From: JANQJA01 sp965267485
GTDB taxonomy: Bacteria; Pseudomonadota; Gammaproteobacteria; Pseudomonadales; Azotimanducaceae
Length of the DNA: 64,000 nt
Assembly (NCBI GenBank): GCA_965267485.1
Contig: OZ254080.1
Span: 2,480,001-2,544,000, forward strand
Direction of reading: 5' to 3'
Made by a program: the position numbers and the translations under genes. Under the pieces are notes generated by a model. That model searched no databases and was not told where the DNA came from. It saw only the letters and a list, made by a program, of their open reading frames with translations. Positions 35,402 to 44,986 of the stretch are shown piece after piece (position 1 is the stretch's first letter; each line of letters starts with the position of its first letter).

Positions 35402-37564
35402 ATGGACCAGCCGGCCAGCAAGCCCGACTTGAAAGCGATCCCGAAGAACGTCAACGAAATCAAATACCAGGAAACCTCCCTCGACATCTGGGAGAGCAAA
35501 TACTGCCTCAAGACCAAAAAGGGCGAGATGGTCGACAAAACCATCGACGACACCTTCAAGCGGGTGGCCCGCGCCCTCGCCGACGTCGAGGACAAAGACA
35601 AGCGCGATCACTGGTACGAGGAGTTCCTGTGGGCGCTGCGCCAGGGCGTGATCCCGGCCGGCCGCATCACCTCGAACGCGGGCGCGCTCGAGCACAAGCC
35701 GGCCACCTCCACTATCAACTGTACGGTGAGCGGCACGATCTTCGACTCGATGGAAGACATCCTGAAGAAGAACGTCGAAGCCGGGCTCACCCTCAAGGCC
35801 GGCTGTGGCATCGGCTATGAATTCTCGACGCTGCGCCCGAAAGGCGCGTACGTCTCTGGCGCCGGCGCGTATACCTCCGGCCCGCTGTCGTTCATGGATA
35901 TCTACGACAAGACCTGCTTTACCGTGTCTTCTGCCGGGGGGCGGCGGGGTGCACAAATGGCGACGTTCGACGTCTCCCACCCCGACGTTATGGAGTTCAT
36001 CCGCGCCAAGCGCGAGGATGGGCGGCTGCGACAGTTCAACCTGTCGCTGCTTATCACCGAGGAGTTCATGGAGGCGGTCAAGGCCGACGCCGAGTGGCCC
36101 CTCTCCTTCCCCATGACGCAAGAGGAAGTCGACAACGACGAGGTCGACCTCGACGACAGCAGCCAGGTCATCTGGCGCGACTTCCCGGTGAAGCGCAAGT
36201 ACGTGACCAACGATTCCGGCCTCGTTGCCTGCCGCATCACCAAGACCATCAAGGCTCGCCGGCTGTGGGACATGATCATGACCACCACCTACGACTTTGC
36301 CGAGCCGGGCTTCATCCTGATCGACAAGGTCAACGAGCAGAACAACAACTGGTTTGACGAGAACATCCGCGCCACCAACCCCTGCGGCGAGCAGCCCCTG
36401 CCGCCCTACGGCTCGTGCCTGCTGGGCTCAGTGAACCTCACGCGCTTCGTGCAGAAGCCGTTCACGGCAGAAGCCAGCTTCGACTGGGACACCTACAAGC
36501 GCGCCGTCGCCATCTTCACCCGCATGCTCGATAACGTGGTCGAGATCAACGGCCTGCCGCTCGAGAAGCAGCGCGGCGAGATTATGCGCAAGCGCCGCCA
36601 CGGCATGGGCTACCTGGGCCTCGGCTCCACCATCACGATGATGGGCATGAGCTACGGCGACGAAGACTCGGTGGCCTTCACTGAGGAAGTCACCAAGCAG
36701 ATGGCGCTCACCGGCTGGGAAACCGGCCTCGAACTCGCCCAGGAGAAGGGCCCGGCCCCGATCATGGACGAAGAATTCGAAGTCACCGGCCACATGCTGC
36801 GCCTGCGCCCCGAGATGAAGCGCGACGGCATCAAGGAAGGCGACAAGCTCAAGGGCAAGGTGCTGCACGCGAAGTACTCGCGCTACATGCAGAAGGTCGC
36901 CGAAGAAGCGCCGGAGATCGTGCAGCAAATCGCCGAGACCGGTTGCCGCTTCACGCACCACTCCTCCATCGCGCCGACCGGCACCATCTCGCTGTCGCTC
37001 GCGAACAATGCCTCGAACGGCATCGAACCCTCATTCGCGCATCACTATTCGCGCAACGTCATCCGCGAAGGCAAAAAGAGTAAAGAGAAGGTCGACGTCT
37101 TCAGCTTCGAGCTGCTGGCCTACCGCCAGATGGTAAACCCCGAGGCCGAGCCCTACACCGACGACCCCGAGAAGCAGCTGCCGGAATACTTCAAGACCGC
37201 CGACGACATCACGCCGATTGAGCACGTGAACATCCAGGCGGCTGCGCAGAAGTGGATTGACTCCTCAATCTCGAAGACGGCCAACGTACCGACGGACTAC
37301 CCGTACGAGGACTTCAAGGACATCTACCTGCACGCCTACGAGCAGGGCCTGAAGGGTTGCACGACGTTCCGCTTCAACCCCGAAGCCTTCCAGGGCGTGC
37401 TGGTGAAAGAGAAAGACCTGGAAAACACGACGTACACCTTCAAGCTCGAAGACGGCACCACCGTCGAGGCGAAGGGCAACGAGATGGTGGAGTACGACGG
37501 CGAGCTGCACACCGCCGCCAACCTCTACGACGCGATCAAGGAAGGCTACTACGGCAAGTTCTAG
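35402..37564 (+). CDS. nrdJ: Adenosylcobalamin-dependent (class II) ribonucleotide reductase, catalytic subunit NrdJa
   Basis: A 720-residue class II reductase large fragment. ATSTINCTVSG carries the first redox Cys, SSAGGRRGAQMATFDV is the class II loop, and NPCGEQPLPPYGSCLLGSVNL carries the active-site Cys and Glu. It ends with GTTVEAKGNEMVEYDG, where single-chain NrdJ would continue into the TSCPD region; here that region is a separate gene 36 bp downstream, the split arrangement known in Pseudomonas. It makes deoxynucleotides with or without oxygen, given vitamin B12. Controlled by the NrdR boxes at 35215-35262. Confidence 0.93.
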   Translation: MDQPASKPDLKAIPKNVNEIKYQETSLDIWESKYCLKTKKGEMVDKTIDDTFKRVARALADVEDKDKRDHWYEEFLWALRQGVIPAGRITSNAGALEHKPATSTINCTVSGTIFDSMEDILKKNVEAGLTLKAGCGIGYEFSTLRPKGAYVSGAGAYTSGPLSFMDIYDKTCFTVSSAGGRRGAQMATFDVSHPDVMEFIRAKREDGRLRQFNLSLLITEEFMEAVKADAEWPLSFPMTQEEVDNDEVDLDDSSQVIWRDFPVKRKYVTNDSGLVACRITKTIKARRLWDMIMTTTYDFAEPGFILIDKVNEQNNNWFDENIRATNPCGEQPLPPYGSCLLGSVNLTRFVQKPFTAEASFDWDTYKRAVAIFTRMLDNVVEINGLPLEKQRGEIMRKRRHGMGYLGLGSTITMMGMSYGDEDSVAFTEEVTKQMALTGWETGLELAQEKGPAPIMDEEFEVTGHMLRLRPEMKRDGIKEGDKLKGKVLHAKYSRYMQKVAEEAPEIVQQIAETGCRFTHHSSIAPTGTISLSLANNASNGIEPSFAHHYSRNVIREGKKSKEKVDVFSFELLAYRQMVNPEAEPYTDDPEKQLPEYFKTADDITPIEHVNIQAAAQKWIDSSISKTANVPTDYPYEDFKDIYLHAYEQGLKGCTTFRFNPEAFQGVLVKEKDLENTTYTFKLEDGTTVEAKGNEMVEYDGELHTAANLYDAIKEGYYGKF

Positions 37565-37600
37565 CTTGCCGTCAGTAGAACCCACCAAAGGACACCGACT

Positions 37601-38290
37601 ATGCCCCTGAAAATCGAACAACCCATCATCGGCTTCGGCATCAAGAAGCCCGAAGACGAAGCCGCCAACGCGCCCACCGAACCGCAAAAGGAGCTGATGC
37701 ACGAAGACATCCAGCGCCCGGACGAACTGCGCGGCTACACCTACAAGATCAAGACGCCGCTCAGCGACCACGCGATGTACATCACGATCAACAACATCGT
37801 GCTGAACGAGGGCAGCGAACACGAACAGGAATACCCGTTCGAGATCTTCATCAACTCCAAGAACATGGACCAGTTCCAGTGGATCCTCGCGCTCACGCGC
37901 CTGATGAGCGCCGTGTTCCGCAAGGGCGGTGACGCCACCTTCCTCGTTGAAGAACTCAAGCAGGTGTTCGACCCGCAGGGTGGCTACTTCAAGAAAGGCG
38001 GCCGCTTCATGCCGAGCCTCGTCGCCGAAATCGGTGAAGTGCTCGAAACCCACATGAAGAAGATCGGCCTCATCGAAGATGAAGAACTGAGCGCCGCCCA
38101 CCAGGCCCTGATTGCCGAGAAGCGTGCTGCCCTCGAAGGCGCCGCCGCCGTCAACGCCGCCAACGAAGACGACGGCGCCAGCGGCTACCCGCCCGGCGCC
38201 GAGCTCTGCGGCAAGTGCCACACCAAGGCCATGGTCATGATGGACGGCTGCATGACCTGCCTCAGCTGCGGGGATAGCAAATGCGGGTGA
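37601..38290 (+). CDS. nrdJb: Class II ribonucleotide reductase small fragment NrdJb (TSCPD domain)
   Basis: A 229-residue protein. The TSCPD-like domain includes YKIKTPLSDHAMYITINNIVL and GGDATFLVEELKQVFDPQGGYFK. The C-terminus has ELCGKCHTKAMVMMDGCMTCLSCGDSKCG in pieces: CGKC and CMTC/CGDSKC clusters that should act as the mobile redox pair and a metal or disulfide site for reactivating NrdJa. AAAGGA lies upstream of the ATG. It is the second gene of the dNTP operon. Confidence 0.9.
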   Translation: MPLKIEQPIIGFGIKKPEDEAANAPTEPQKELMHEDIQRPDELRGYTYKIKTPLSDHAMYITINNIVLNEGSEHEQEYPFEIFINSKNMDQFQWILALTRLMSAVFRKGGDATFLVEELKQVFDPQGGYFKKGGRFMPSLVAEIGEVLETHMKKIGLIEDEELSAAHQALIAEKRAALEGAAAVNAANEDDGASGYPPGAELCGKCHTKAMVMMDGCMTCLSCGDSKCG

Positions 38291-38470
38291 CCCCGCGGCT
38301 TGCGCAGCAAGGCGCGGCGCCGCGGCAGCAGGTTTGCGAAGCAACACCTGCGAGAGCGGCTCGTAACGGCCGAAGCGCTGCCAACCACCCATCGTCCTGA
38401 GGCCCGCCGCGAAAGGCGGCGCGCCGAAGGACCTGAACAGATCACCGCAACCAGAGAAGAACAAAAGGCA

Positions 38471-39379
38471 TTGAACACCCCCGCCAACGCCCAAACCCCC
38501 GAAGGCCTAACCCCCTCCCCGGTTAGAACCTCAGAACAAAACTACCTCGACCAACTCCAGTACATCCTGGACCACGGCGTGAAGCGCGAGGATAGAACCG
38601 GCGTAGGCACCCTCAGCTGCTTCGGCATGCAAGCCCGCTACAACCTGCAAGAAGGCTTCCCCGCCGTCACCACGAAGAAGCTCGTATGGAAGTCGATGGT
38701 GAGCGAACTCCTCTGGTTCATCAGCGGCAGCGGCAACATCAATGACCTGAAAGAGATCTACAAGCACAACAAGCTCTGGGACCTGAACTTCGAGGACTAC
38801 TGCAAACGCCGCGGCATCCCGGTGGACGAATCCGACGGCGACATGGGCCGCATCTACGGCCGCCAGTGGCGCCACTGGCGCCGGCCGGACGGCACCGAGG
38901 TGGACCAGCTGCAGGAAGCCATCAATCTCATCAAGCACAACCCCACCAGCCGCCGCATCATCGTCAACGCCTGGAATCCGGGCGAGATCGATCCTAATGA
39001 GGTCGCGCTACCGCCCTGCCACTCCTTCTTCCAGTTCTACGTGGCCGACGGGAAGCTTTCGCTGCAGATGTATCAGCGGAGTGCGGATATGTTCTTGGGT
39101 GTGCCGCTTAACATCGCGAGCTACTCTCTGCTGCTCGCAATGGTCGCGAAGATCACCGATCTGGAACCCTACGAATTCATCCACACTATCGGGGACTCTC
39201 ATATATACCTCGACAGCGTTGACCAGGTGAATGAGCAACTTTCCCGCAAGTCATTTGCATTACCGACGCTCCAGATTGACGATCGCAATCAAACATCGAT
39301 AGATGACTTTGAGATTGATCATTTCTCACTCAAAACCTATGAACATCACTCAGCCATAAAAGCAGCGATGGCCGTCTAG
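38471..39379 (+). CDS. thyA: Thymidylate synthase
   Basis: A complete ThyA of about 302 residues, converting dUMP to dTMP. NYLDQLQYILDHGVKREDRT is the usual start; catalytic Cys lies in ALPPCHSFFQFYV, with RSADMFLGVPLNIASY and the terminal IHTIGDSHIYLDSVDQV. No ATG is available: the TTG at 38471 with AAGG nearby is the best start, giving a 20-residue extension, so the exact start is uncertain. The first two-thirds have host GC; from about 39080 to the stop, composition is clearly AT-richer, as in the adjacent island. Confidence 0.88.
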   Translation: MNTPANAQTPEGLTPSPVRTSEQNYLDQLQYILDHGVKREDRTGVGTLSCFGMQARYNLQEGFPAVTTKKLVWKSMVSELLWFISGSGNINDLKEIYKHNKLWDLNFEDYCKRRGIPVDESDGDMGRIYGRQWRHWRRPDGTEVDQLQEAINLIKHNPTSRRIIVNAWNPGEIDPNEVALPPCHSFFQFYVADGKLSLQMYQRSADMFLGVPLNIASYSLLLAMVAKITDLEPYEFIHTIGDSHIYLDSVDQVNEQLSRKSFALPTLQIDDRNQTSIDDFEIDHFSLKTYEHHSAIKAAMAV

Positions 39380-39595
39380 CTCCAAACGGTCAAGCTGAAA
39401 CTGGTTCAGCCAATGCGCGATGATGCCTGGATCTCAACGTATGAGGCATAACAAACGCAATTCTCAGCGCACCCTTTTCTGGAAGGCTGTCAGCTCAGCG
39501 CTTGCAGGCTGAGCACAGATGCTTCGCGACCACTTGACCTATGGTGGGCTGTTCCAACTAGGTAGTCGCAAACGACAGCGAAATTAAGGTTAGTT

Positions 39596-40894
39596 GTGCC
39601 AAAAGAACCGACACCAGAACAAAAAGACGAGTTGTTGAATCATCTTATCGATTCAGCCAAGACTGGAACCTTTTTAAGAGCTGTTTACGAACGGACGCTC
39701 GATCAAGACTTGCGAGAGTGGCTCCCAACGGCACTCTCCTTGCTCCATAACCGCAACGAGATTGACGTAGTTTCTGAATTCATCGCATTGAAGAATCATG
39801 ACGGAGACTACGATTTTTTCCTCACGCGCCATGTGTTTGAGGCGGTACTGCCAAATTTAGACGCAGACGTTCCATTGGTTATGCAATGCGTAATTCACCT
39901 TACCAACGAAGCGGGCCACGATATGGCGGCGGGCATGTTGTTCCCACCCTACCAGGAGTTTTGCTCCAAAGATCCGCAAAGACCCTCTGTGGCGCTTGAA
40001 TATATTAAGCAAAATCCAGAGTTTATGGATTTGCTCTCACCAACCATAGTCGCTGGAACTAGATTTGATGAGAAGGAATCTTGGGCTGAAACAGTTGCTT
40101 TAGTAGGCAGTGGGCATACTGAGCTGAAGAAGAGAGCAATAATCGCGCTAGGAAGGATGGAATACGCAGAAGGATCGCCATTGGTGAGCGAATCAATGGC
40201 CTTGTTGTCAAAAATCAACGCAGACGAAACGGACGACGAAGTACTTGCGTCGGTGCTTCAAGCATCATTCGCCATACTTCAACAAGATCGATCCTTGGCC
40301 TCAACGGCTGTTGAACTGGCCAACTCTGTACTTAACAAAGCTAAAGAATATTCCTTGCACAAAGCATCCGAAATCTTTGGCCTTCACACCAAGGACGTTC
40401 CAGCGGCGCTAGCTAGCGTTTTTATATCTCACCTTACAACGGTTAATCACGAAAACATCGGCACGTTAGACAACATAGACTATGCGCTAGCAGACTTGAT
40501 TAATCGAGAAGATCCAACCATCGGAGTTTACTTCCTTGAAAACCTCCTGGTAGCCAACCGAGAGATTCGTATTGCTATGTTCGATAGTGCCGCCCGAGAA
40601 TTGCTCAAAAACAAGAATGACCTTCTAGATCGACTTGCCACTCGATGGCTAGCTCGAGGCACACTAGAACTCTGTCGTGTTCTTCCGGACCTTCTAGATC
40701 TAAAGCATGATGAATCAGCCGTCCACCTACAGGTCGTCCCTGAGGAGTTGGTAGACACAGACCTTCCTCACTTACTGTTTGCTGCTCGAAAGGCTGTTGG
40801 ATACCCTTTTTTTCACACCACTCACCGCAGCAACCTTTCTAGTTTCACTTCTCAGACTGCCTACGAACGACCATACAAAGGAAGTGATCTCTAG
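39596..40894 (+). CDS. Helical-repeat-like protein, 5' part of a frameshifted gene (island gene 1)
   Basis: Opens the AT-rich island. GTG start at 39596 with AAGG 7 bp upstream. The 432-residue product is almost all predicted helix with repeated 35-40-residue hydrophobic patterns (TALSLLHNRNEIDVVSEF; AIIALGRMEYAEGSPLV), like HEAT/ARM repeats, though no named family is recognised. The frame leaves the conserved-looking sequence at a T7 run (40807-40813); removing one T would fuse it to the frame that runs to 41351, giving about 584 residues. The last 27 codons are therefore probably out of frame. Confidence 0.7.
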   Translation: MPKEPTPEQKDELLNHLIDSAKTGTFLRAVYERTLDQDLREWLPTALSLLHNRNEIDVVSEFIALKNHDGDYDFFLTRHVFEAVLPNLDADVPLVMQCVIHLTNEAGHDMAAGMLFPPYQEFCSKDPQRPSVALEYIKQNPEFMDLLSPTIVAGTRFDEKESWAETVALVGSGHTELKKRAIIALGRMEYAEGSPLVSESMALLSKINADETDDEVLASVLQASFAILQQDRSLASTAVELANSVLNKAKEYSLHKASEIFGLHTKDVPAALASVFISHLTTVNHENIGTLDNIDYALADLINREDPTIGVYFLENLLVANREIRIAMFDSAARELLKNKNDLLDRLATRWLARGTLELCRVLPDLLDLKHDESAVHLQVVPEELVDTDLPHLLFAARKAVGYPFFHTTHRSNLSSFTSQTAYERPYKGSDL

Positions 40895-41351
40895 CCTGCT
40901 ATTTGAACCTTTGTTGATCAACTACTCAGCGACAGTACGTAATTATTTAATAGGATTAGATGATAAGAACATAGAAACACATGTTCGAAATTCTTTGTCC
41001 GCTCTTGAAGAGTACCTTGATGATTTACGAGGTGTTGAGCGAATTCAGGAGCACCACACTCCTTTAGGAAATCTCGAGTCCCATCACAAGCACCTGACTA
41101 AAAAAATGAGTGAAGCGATGAAAGAAGCTGAGGCGCAGTCAGTGCTTCTGTCTCTGGTCAATCGCTCAGTTTTACTTTACGGAAGAAAGTCTATCAGTTA
41201 CTCCCCTGCGGGAACCAGTTCCGCCAAGCGCATGGAAGTGCCCCTGCAAGAGCATTCAGTCCAGATGGAGCTACCACGACTTCAAAGCATTGACCCTCTC
41301 GGCATGGAATTGATGCTCCGCCGCTTCAAATACGAACAGATGATTGAATGA
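40779..41351 (+). CDS. 3' part of the frameshifted helical-repeat-like gene (island gene 1)
   Basis: The frame resumes after the T7 run with TPLTAATFLVSLLRLPTNDH and continues with island-type codon use to 41351. The leading residues before about 40812 come from the alternate reading of gene 1 and are unlikely to be a true start. It contains a long helical segment (KKMSEAMKEAEAQSVLL) and a C-terminal block PLQEHSVQMELPRLQS ending MLRRFKYEQMIE. The stop overlaps the next gene start (ATGA, 41348-41351), a sign of tight coupling to the nuclease. Confidence 0.65.
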   Translation: MLLERLLDTLFFTPLTAATFLVSLLRLPTNDHTKEVISSLLFEPLLINYSATVRNYLIGLDDKNIETHVRNSLSALEEYLDDLRGVERIQEHHTPLGNLESHHKHLTKKMSEAMKEAEAQSVLLSLVNRSVLLYGRKSISYSPAGTSSAKRMEVPLQEHSVQMELPRLQSIDPLGMELMLRRFKYEQMIE

Positions 41352-43078
41352 AGCTGATTCTCCAACACTATCTAGCGTCGCTTAAAGAAAGAGACGAGCT
41401 TGATGCAATTCTTCCCGACCTGCTCAGTCAGTTGGGCCTCAATGTCTTTTCAAAACCGGGGCGTGGAACCAGGCAAGACGGAGTAGACGTCGGGGCGGTT
41501 GGCAAGCTAGATGGAAAGATAGATAAGGTCTATCTTTTTTCGATCAAAGCTGGAGATTTGACGCGAAACGACTGGGATGGAGACGCTCTACAGTCCTTGA
41601 GGCCCTCTCTGAATGAGATCATTGACTCGTACATCCCGAATAGATTACCAACCGAACACAAGGACAAACCAATTGTTATCTGCCTCTGTTTTGGCGGGTA
41701 TATAAAAGAACAAGTTAGACCTCAAGTAAGAGGTTTCATAGACAACGCAACCTCCGACCAAATCTCATTTGAAGAGTGGAATGGAGACAAGCTTGCAGAG
41801 CTAATCCAGGAAAACTTTCTCCGTGAGGAATTACTATCGCCTGACGCTCGATCGCTGTTCCGAAAATCATTGGCACTTATTGACGAACCAGAAGCTTCCT
41901 ACCGTCATTATTCAAACCTTCTCAGGATTCTGTTGACCAACAATCATAGTAAACCGAAGGAGATCATCACATCTATAAGACAAATGAATCTTTGTCTATG
42001 GGTTCATTACTCTTGGGCTAGAGAGGCTGGAAATTTGGAAGCTACTTATTTGATAAGCGAGCTCACTCTTCTACATGCGTGGGAGATTTCGAAAACGGTA
42101 GTCGGCAAGAAAGACAAATCGTCCCAAGCAATACAAGACACGCTCAACGCGATATTAGGTCTGTACCTTGACTCAACGCTTTCTTTCGTCGAGAAAACAG
42201 TCCTACCTTTTGCGGACAAAAAACATGCATTGTCCACTTCTGTTGTCGCAGCTAACGAGGTGGACGTAAACCTTCGCCTGTTCGACGTTATCGGCCGGTT
42301 GGCGATCAGCACGATCTGGACCTACTCAACAATACAAAGAATTCCCGAGAAGGATAAGGAAATGCGGGAAGGAATCATGGGCCAGCTAGACCGATGTTCA
42401 CAAGCGATCAAACAACTTGTTGCAAGTAACCCAACCCTCAAGTTGCCAATCAAAGATGATCAGGCAATAGATCTCACTCTCGCTGTATTGATGTTGTTCA
42501 TGCGAGGAGATAGCGATCAAGATGTAGATATCTGGATCAATGAAATACTCGATCGCGCTACCTTCGCAATGAAAGTGAACGGGAAGTACCCAAGCAACAT
42601 ACAGTCATATTCAGAACTTCTTGAGCACCCAAGCCACGACGAGGACTACTTCAAAGCGAAAACTGAAGGTAGCATTCTGTATCCAATGATCAGCCTGTTC
42701 GCAGATCTCTGCAACGATGTTGAGCTTTATGAAAAGGTTAAGAACATCAAGAGAGAGCACTTAGAACACTGCAATTTCCAACTTTGGTTTCCCGACGAAC
42801 AATCAGAAGAACACATCTACATTAATAGTGACGCTCACGGCGCCGTTCTTTCCGAATTGAATATGGAGCAACCAATGGAGAGCTTTGCAGCTCAGGTCTA
42901 CGGAGAATGTGATCATTCCGATCAATTTCTAGAATTATCTGCTGTGAAATCAAACCTTTGGCCAATAGTCTTAGTTGCATGTCGGCACTTTCGATTACCG
43001 ATTCCGGTTCACATATTCCGTGACCTATACAATGAAGCCAAGCAAAATCAAAATGGAACTGGCGAGAATGCCAAGTAA
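41348..43078 (+). CDS. PD-(D/E)XK-like nuclease-domain protein (island gene 2)
   Basis: A 576-residue protein. Residues 15-150 resemble a restriction-endonuclease fold: LPDLLSQLGLNVFSKPGRG, then D47 in GVDVGAVG, and a strand VYLFSIKAGDLTR with K67. The usual acidic residue two before the Lys is Ser here, a variant seen in some Mrr-like families. The remaining 400 residues are helical, with no recognised domain. It overlaps gene 1 by 4 bp. The nuclease assignment is from motif pattern only. AT-rich, island-type codon use. Confidence 0.65.
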   Translation: MKLILQHYLASLKERDELDAILPDLLSQLGLNVFSKPGRGTRQDGVDVGAVGKLDGKIDKVYLFSIKAGDLTRNDWDGDALQSLRPSLNEIIDSYIPNRLPTEHKDKPIVICLCFGGYIKEQVRPQVRGFIDNATSDQISFEEWNGDKLAELIQENFLREELLSPDARSLFRKSLALIDEPEASYRHYSNLLRILLTNNHSKPKEIITSIRQMNLCLWVHYSWAREAGNLEATYLISELTLLHAWEISKTVVGKKDKSSQAIQDTLNAILGLYLDSTLSFVEKTVLPFADKKHALSTSVVAANEVDVNLRLFDVIGRLAISTIWTYSTIQRIPEKDKEMREGIMGQLDRCSQAIKQLVASNPTLKLPIKDDQAIDLTLAVLMLFMRGDSDQDVDIWINEILDRATFAMKVNGKYPSNIQSYSELLEHPSHDEDYFKAKTEGSILYPMISLFADLCNDVELYEKVKNIKREHLEHCNFQLWFPDEQSEEHIYINSDAHGAVLSELNMEQPMESFAAQVYGECDHSDQFLELSAVKSNLWPIVLVACRHFRLPIPVHIFRDLYNEAKQNQNGTGENAK

Positions 43079-43194
43079 AGACTAGGTAGGAGTCTCGTAC
43101 ACGGGGGCGAACGCCAAAACCGTTAATTCCCAGTACAATTCAAAGGTAAAGTTTCAAATTGCACGATGTTATTTAGATATCAATGGATTGAGCA

Positions 43195-44835
43195 ATGTCT
43201 AACCCCATTATCATTCGACGCGGACTTAGAATTGGAGACCTTGAAGCGGAGACCGATGAAGACCTCCTGACAGCGTGTTTCGTCGACAATGGCGAGTTAG
43301 ATCTCCTCAGAAACGTAGAACGACCAGAAAGCGTAATTGTTGGACGAACCGGAGCAGGAAAATCAGCGCTACTACTCAAATTTAAGTCGACGGAAACGAA
43401 CGCTCGCCTACTTGACCCAAACGATATCTCAGTGAAGTTTCTAGAGCACTCGGACGTACTGCAGTTCTTCGAGAGTATTGGAGCGAAGTTAGACCTCTTT
43501 TATAAACTTCTCTGGCGCCACGTCCTTACTATCGAATTTCTAAAGCTCCGCTACGGACTTAAGAATGAAGTTGATAGTGAAAACGTTTTTGAAAAGTTGC
43601 TCTCATTCGTAACACGCGATTCGGCCAAGCGAGAAGCTCTAAACTACCTCAAACAATGGGGTGGCAAATTCTGGCTGGATACCGATCAACAGATACGAGA
43701 AATTACAGAAAAGCTTAGCGAGGACATGCGAGGCAAGCTGGCCAGCGAGTTACAAGGCGTTGAAATCTCAGCTACTGGGGCGCGCTCCCTCTCGACTGAG
43801 AAGAAATCCGAAATCGTGCATCGCGCCAATGCTGTCGTCAATCAAATACAGATTCAGAAGCTAGCGCACGTTCTAGATCTCTTTGAGCAGGAAGTTTTCA
43901 CCGATGACCAGCGGAGATTTTTCCTGCTTATCGACAAGCTCGACGAGGATTGGGCTGATACAAACACACGCTGTCGTTTTATCCGAGCTTTGATAGAAGA
44001 GATCAAGGTTTTTAGACGCGTCCGCAATATAAAAGTCTTAGTCGCGTTGAGGAGAGACCTACTTGATATCGTATTTGATCGTACACGTGATGCCGGATTC
44101 CAGCAGGAGAAATATGAGTCCTATCTATTGGGACTTAGGTGGTCGCAAGCTTCTTTGAGACAAATGACGGAGAAGAGGGTCAGCGAAGTCTTCAGAAGGC
44201 AATACACAAGCAAATCCGTCACGTTCAATGATATTTTTCCTCCGCCTAGAAAAGGCGGAGGGCAGACAAGCATGGACTACATTCTCGAGCGAACGCTGCT
44301 CAGACCTCGAGATGTGCTTCAGTTTACTAACGAGTGTTTAATCAATGCCGTTGACAAAGGTAAGGTGAGTTGGCGCCATGTTACGAGCGCCGAGGGCACC
44401 TACTCTCAAAAGAGATTAGCGTCGTTGAGCGAAGAGTGGAGTGAAGTGTATCCTGCTTTGCCTCAAACGCTAGAAATTCTTCGAGGACTACCAGAAGCAT
44501 TCGATCGGACCCAAATATCGGAGCGGCTAGACTCGCTGGCGCTTAGTCTCACAGAAGCCCCTCTAGATCCCTGTGGCCAAGCAGTCATCAGCTACTGTAA
44601 CGGTGGACCTGGCGCACTCAGTGAATCCGATGTTACAGCCGAAGTGCTCAACTGTTTATTTCGGACAGGAACAATTGGAGTAAAGATGGGTGCAACTGAC
44701 CCCTTCCTTTGGTCTGATTTTGACAACGCGAAACTATCCCAGTCAGAGATAAAGAGGGTCAGCCAAATCAGAGTTCATCGTATGCTGCATCGCGCCCTTG
44801 GCATCGGCTCAATGGCGGTAGACAAGCACGCGTAA
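43195..44835 (+). CDS. P-loop ATPase, Sll1717-like (island gene 3)
   Basis: A 546-residue STAND/AAA-like ATPase. Walker A is IVGRTGAGKSALL (residues 48-60), and Walker B is RRFFLLIDKLDEDW around residue 245. A long helical segment lies between them (REITEKLSEDMRGKLASELQ), and a C-terminal winged-helix-like region follows RPRDVLQFTNECL. This layout is that of Sll1717-family P-loop ATPases, which are scattered in accessory regions; function unestablished. It follows gene 2 by 116 bp on the same strand, so it may be co-regulated or have its own promoter. Confidence 0.75.
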   Translation: MSNPIIIRRGLRIGDLEAETDEDLLTACFVDNGELDLLRNVERPESVIVGRTGAGKSALLLKFKSTETNARLLDPNDISVKFLEHSDVLQFFESIGAKLDLFYKLLWRHVLTIEFLKLRYGLKNEVDSENVFEKLLSFVTRDSAKREALNYLKQWGGKFWLDTDQQIREITEKLSEDMRGKLASELQGVEISATGARSLSTEKKSEIVHRANAVVNQIQIQKLAHVLDLFEQEVFTDDQRRFFLLIDKLDEDWADTNTRCRFIRALIEEIKVFRRVRNIKVLVALRRDLLDIVFDRTRDAGFQQEKYESYLLGLRWSQASLRQMTEKRVSEVFRRQYTSKSVTFNDIFPPPRKGGGQTSMDYILERTLLRPRDVLQFTNECLINAVDKGKVSWRHVTSAEGTYSQKRLASLSEEWSEVYPALPQTLEILRGLPEAFDRTQISERLDSLALSLTEAPLDPCGQAVISYCNGGPGALSESDVTAEVLNCLFRTGTIGVKMGATDPFLWSDFDNAKLSQSEIKRVSQIRVHRMLHRALGIGSMAVDKHA

Positions 44836-44986
44836 CCACAAGAGGCGCAGAGGAAGAACCCGATTAATACAGCTCGATTAGCGTTTAATCGGTTCGCGCT
44901 GGTTGAGCTTGGAGGGTAATCCCCCCGGATATTAGCGGTGCTCAAAAGTAGAGTTTTCCCATATAGTGATTTGAAGGAGAACCTGC

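Noticed and set aside
39493..39514. Hairpin GCTCAGC/GCTGAGC after thyA as a terminator
   Set aside because: The 7-bp stem is perfect but no T-run follows; it may be a chance structure or a recombination scar.
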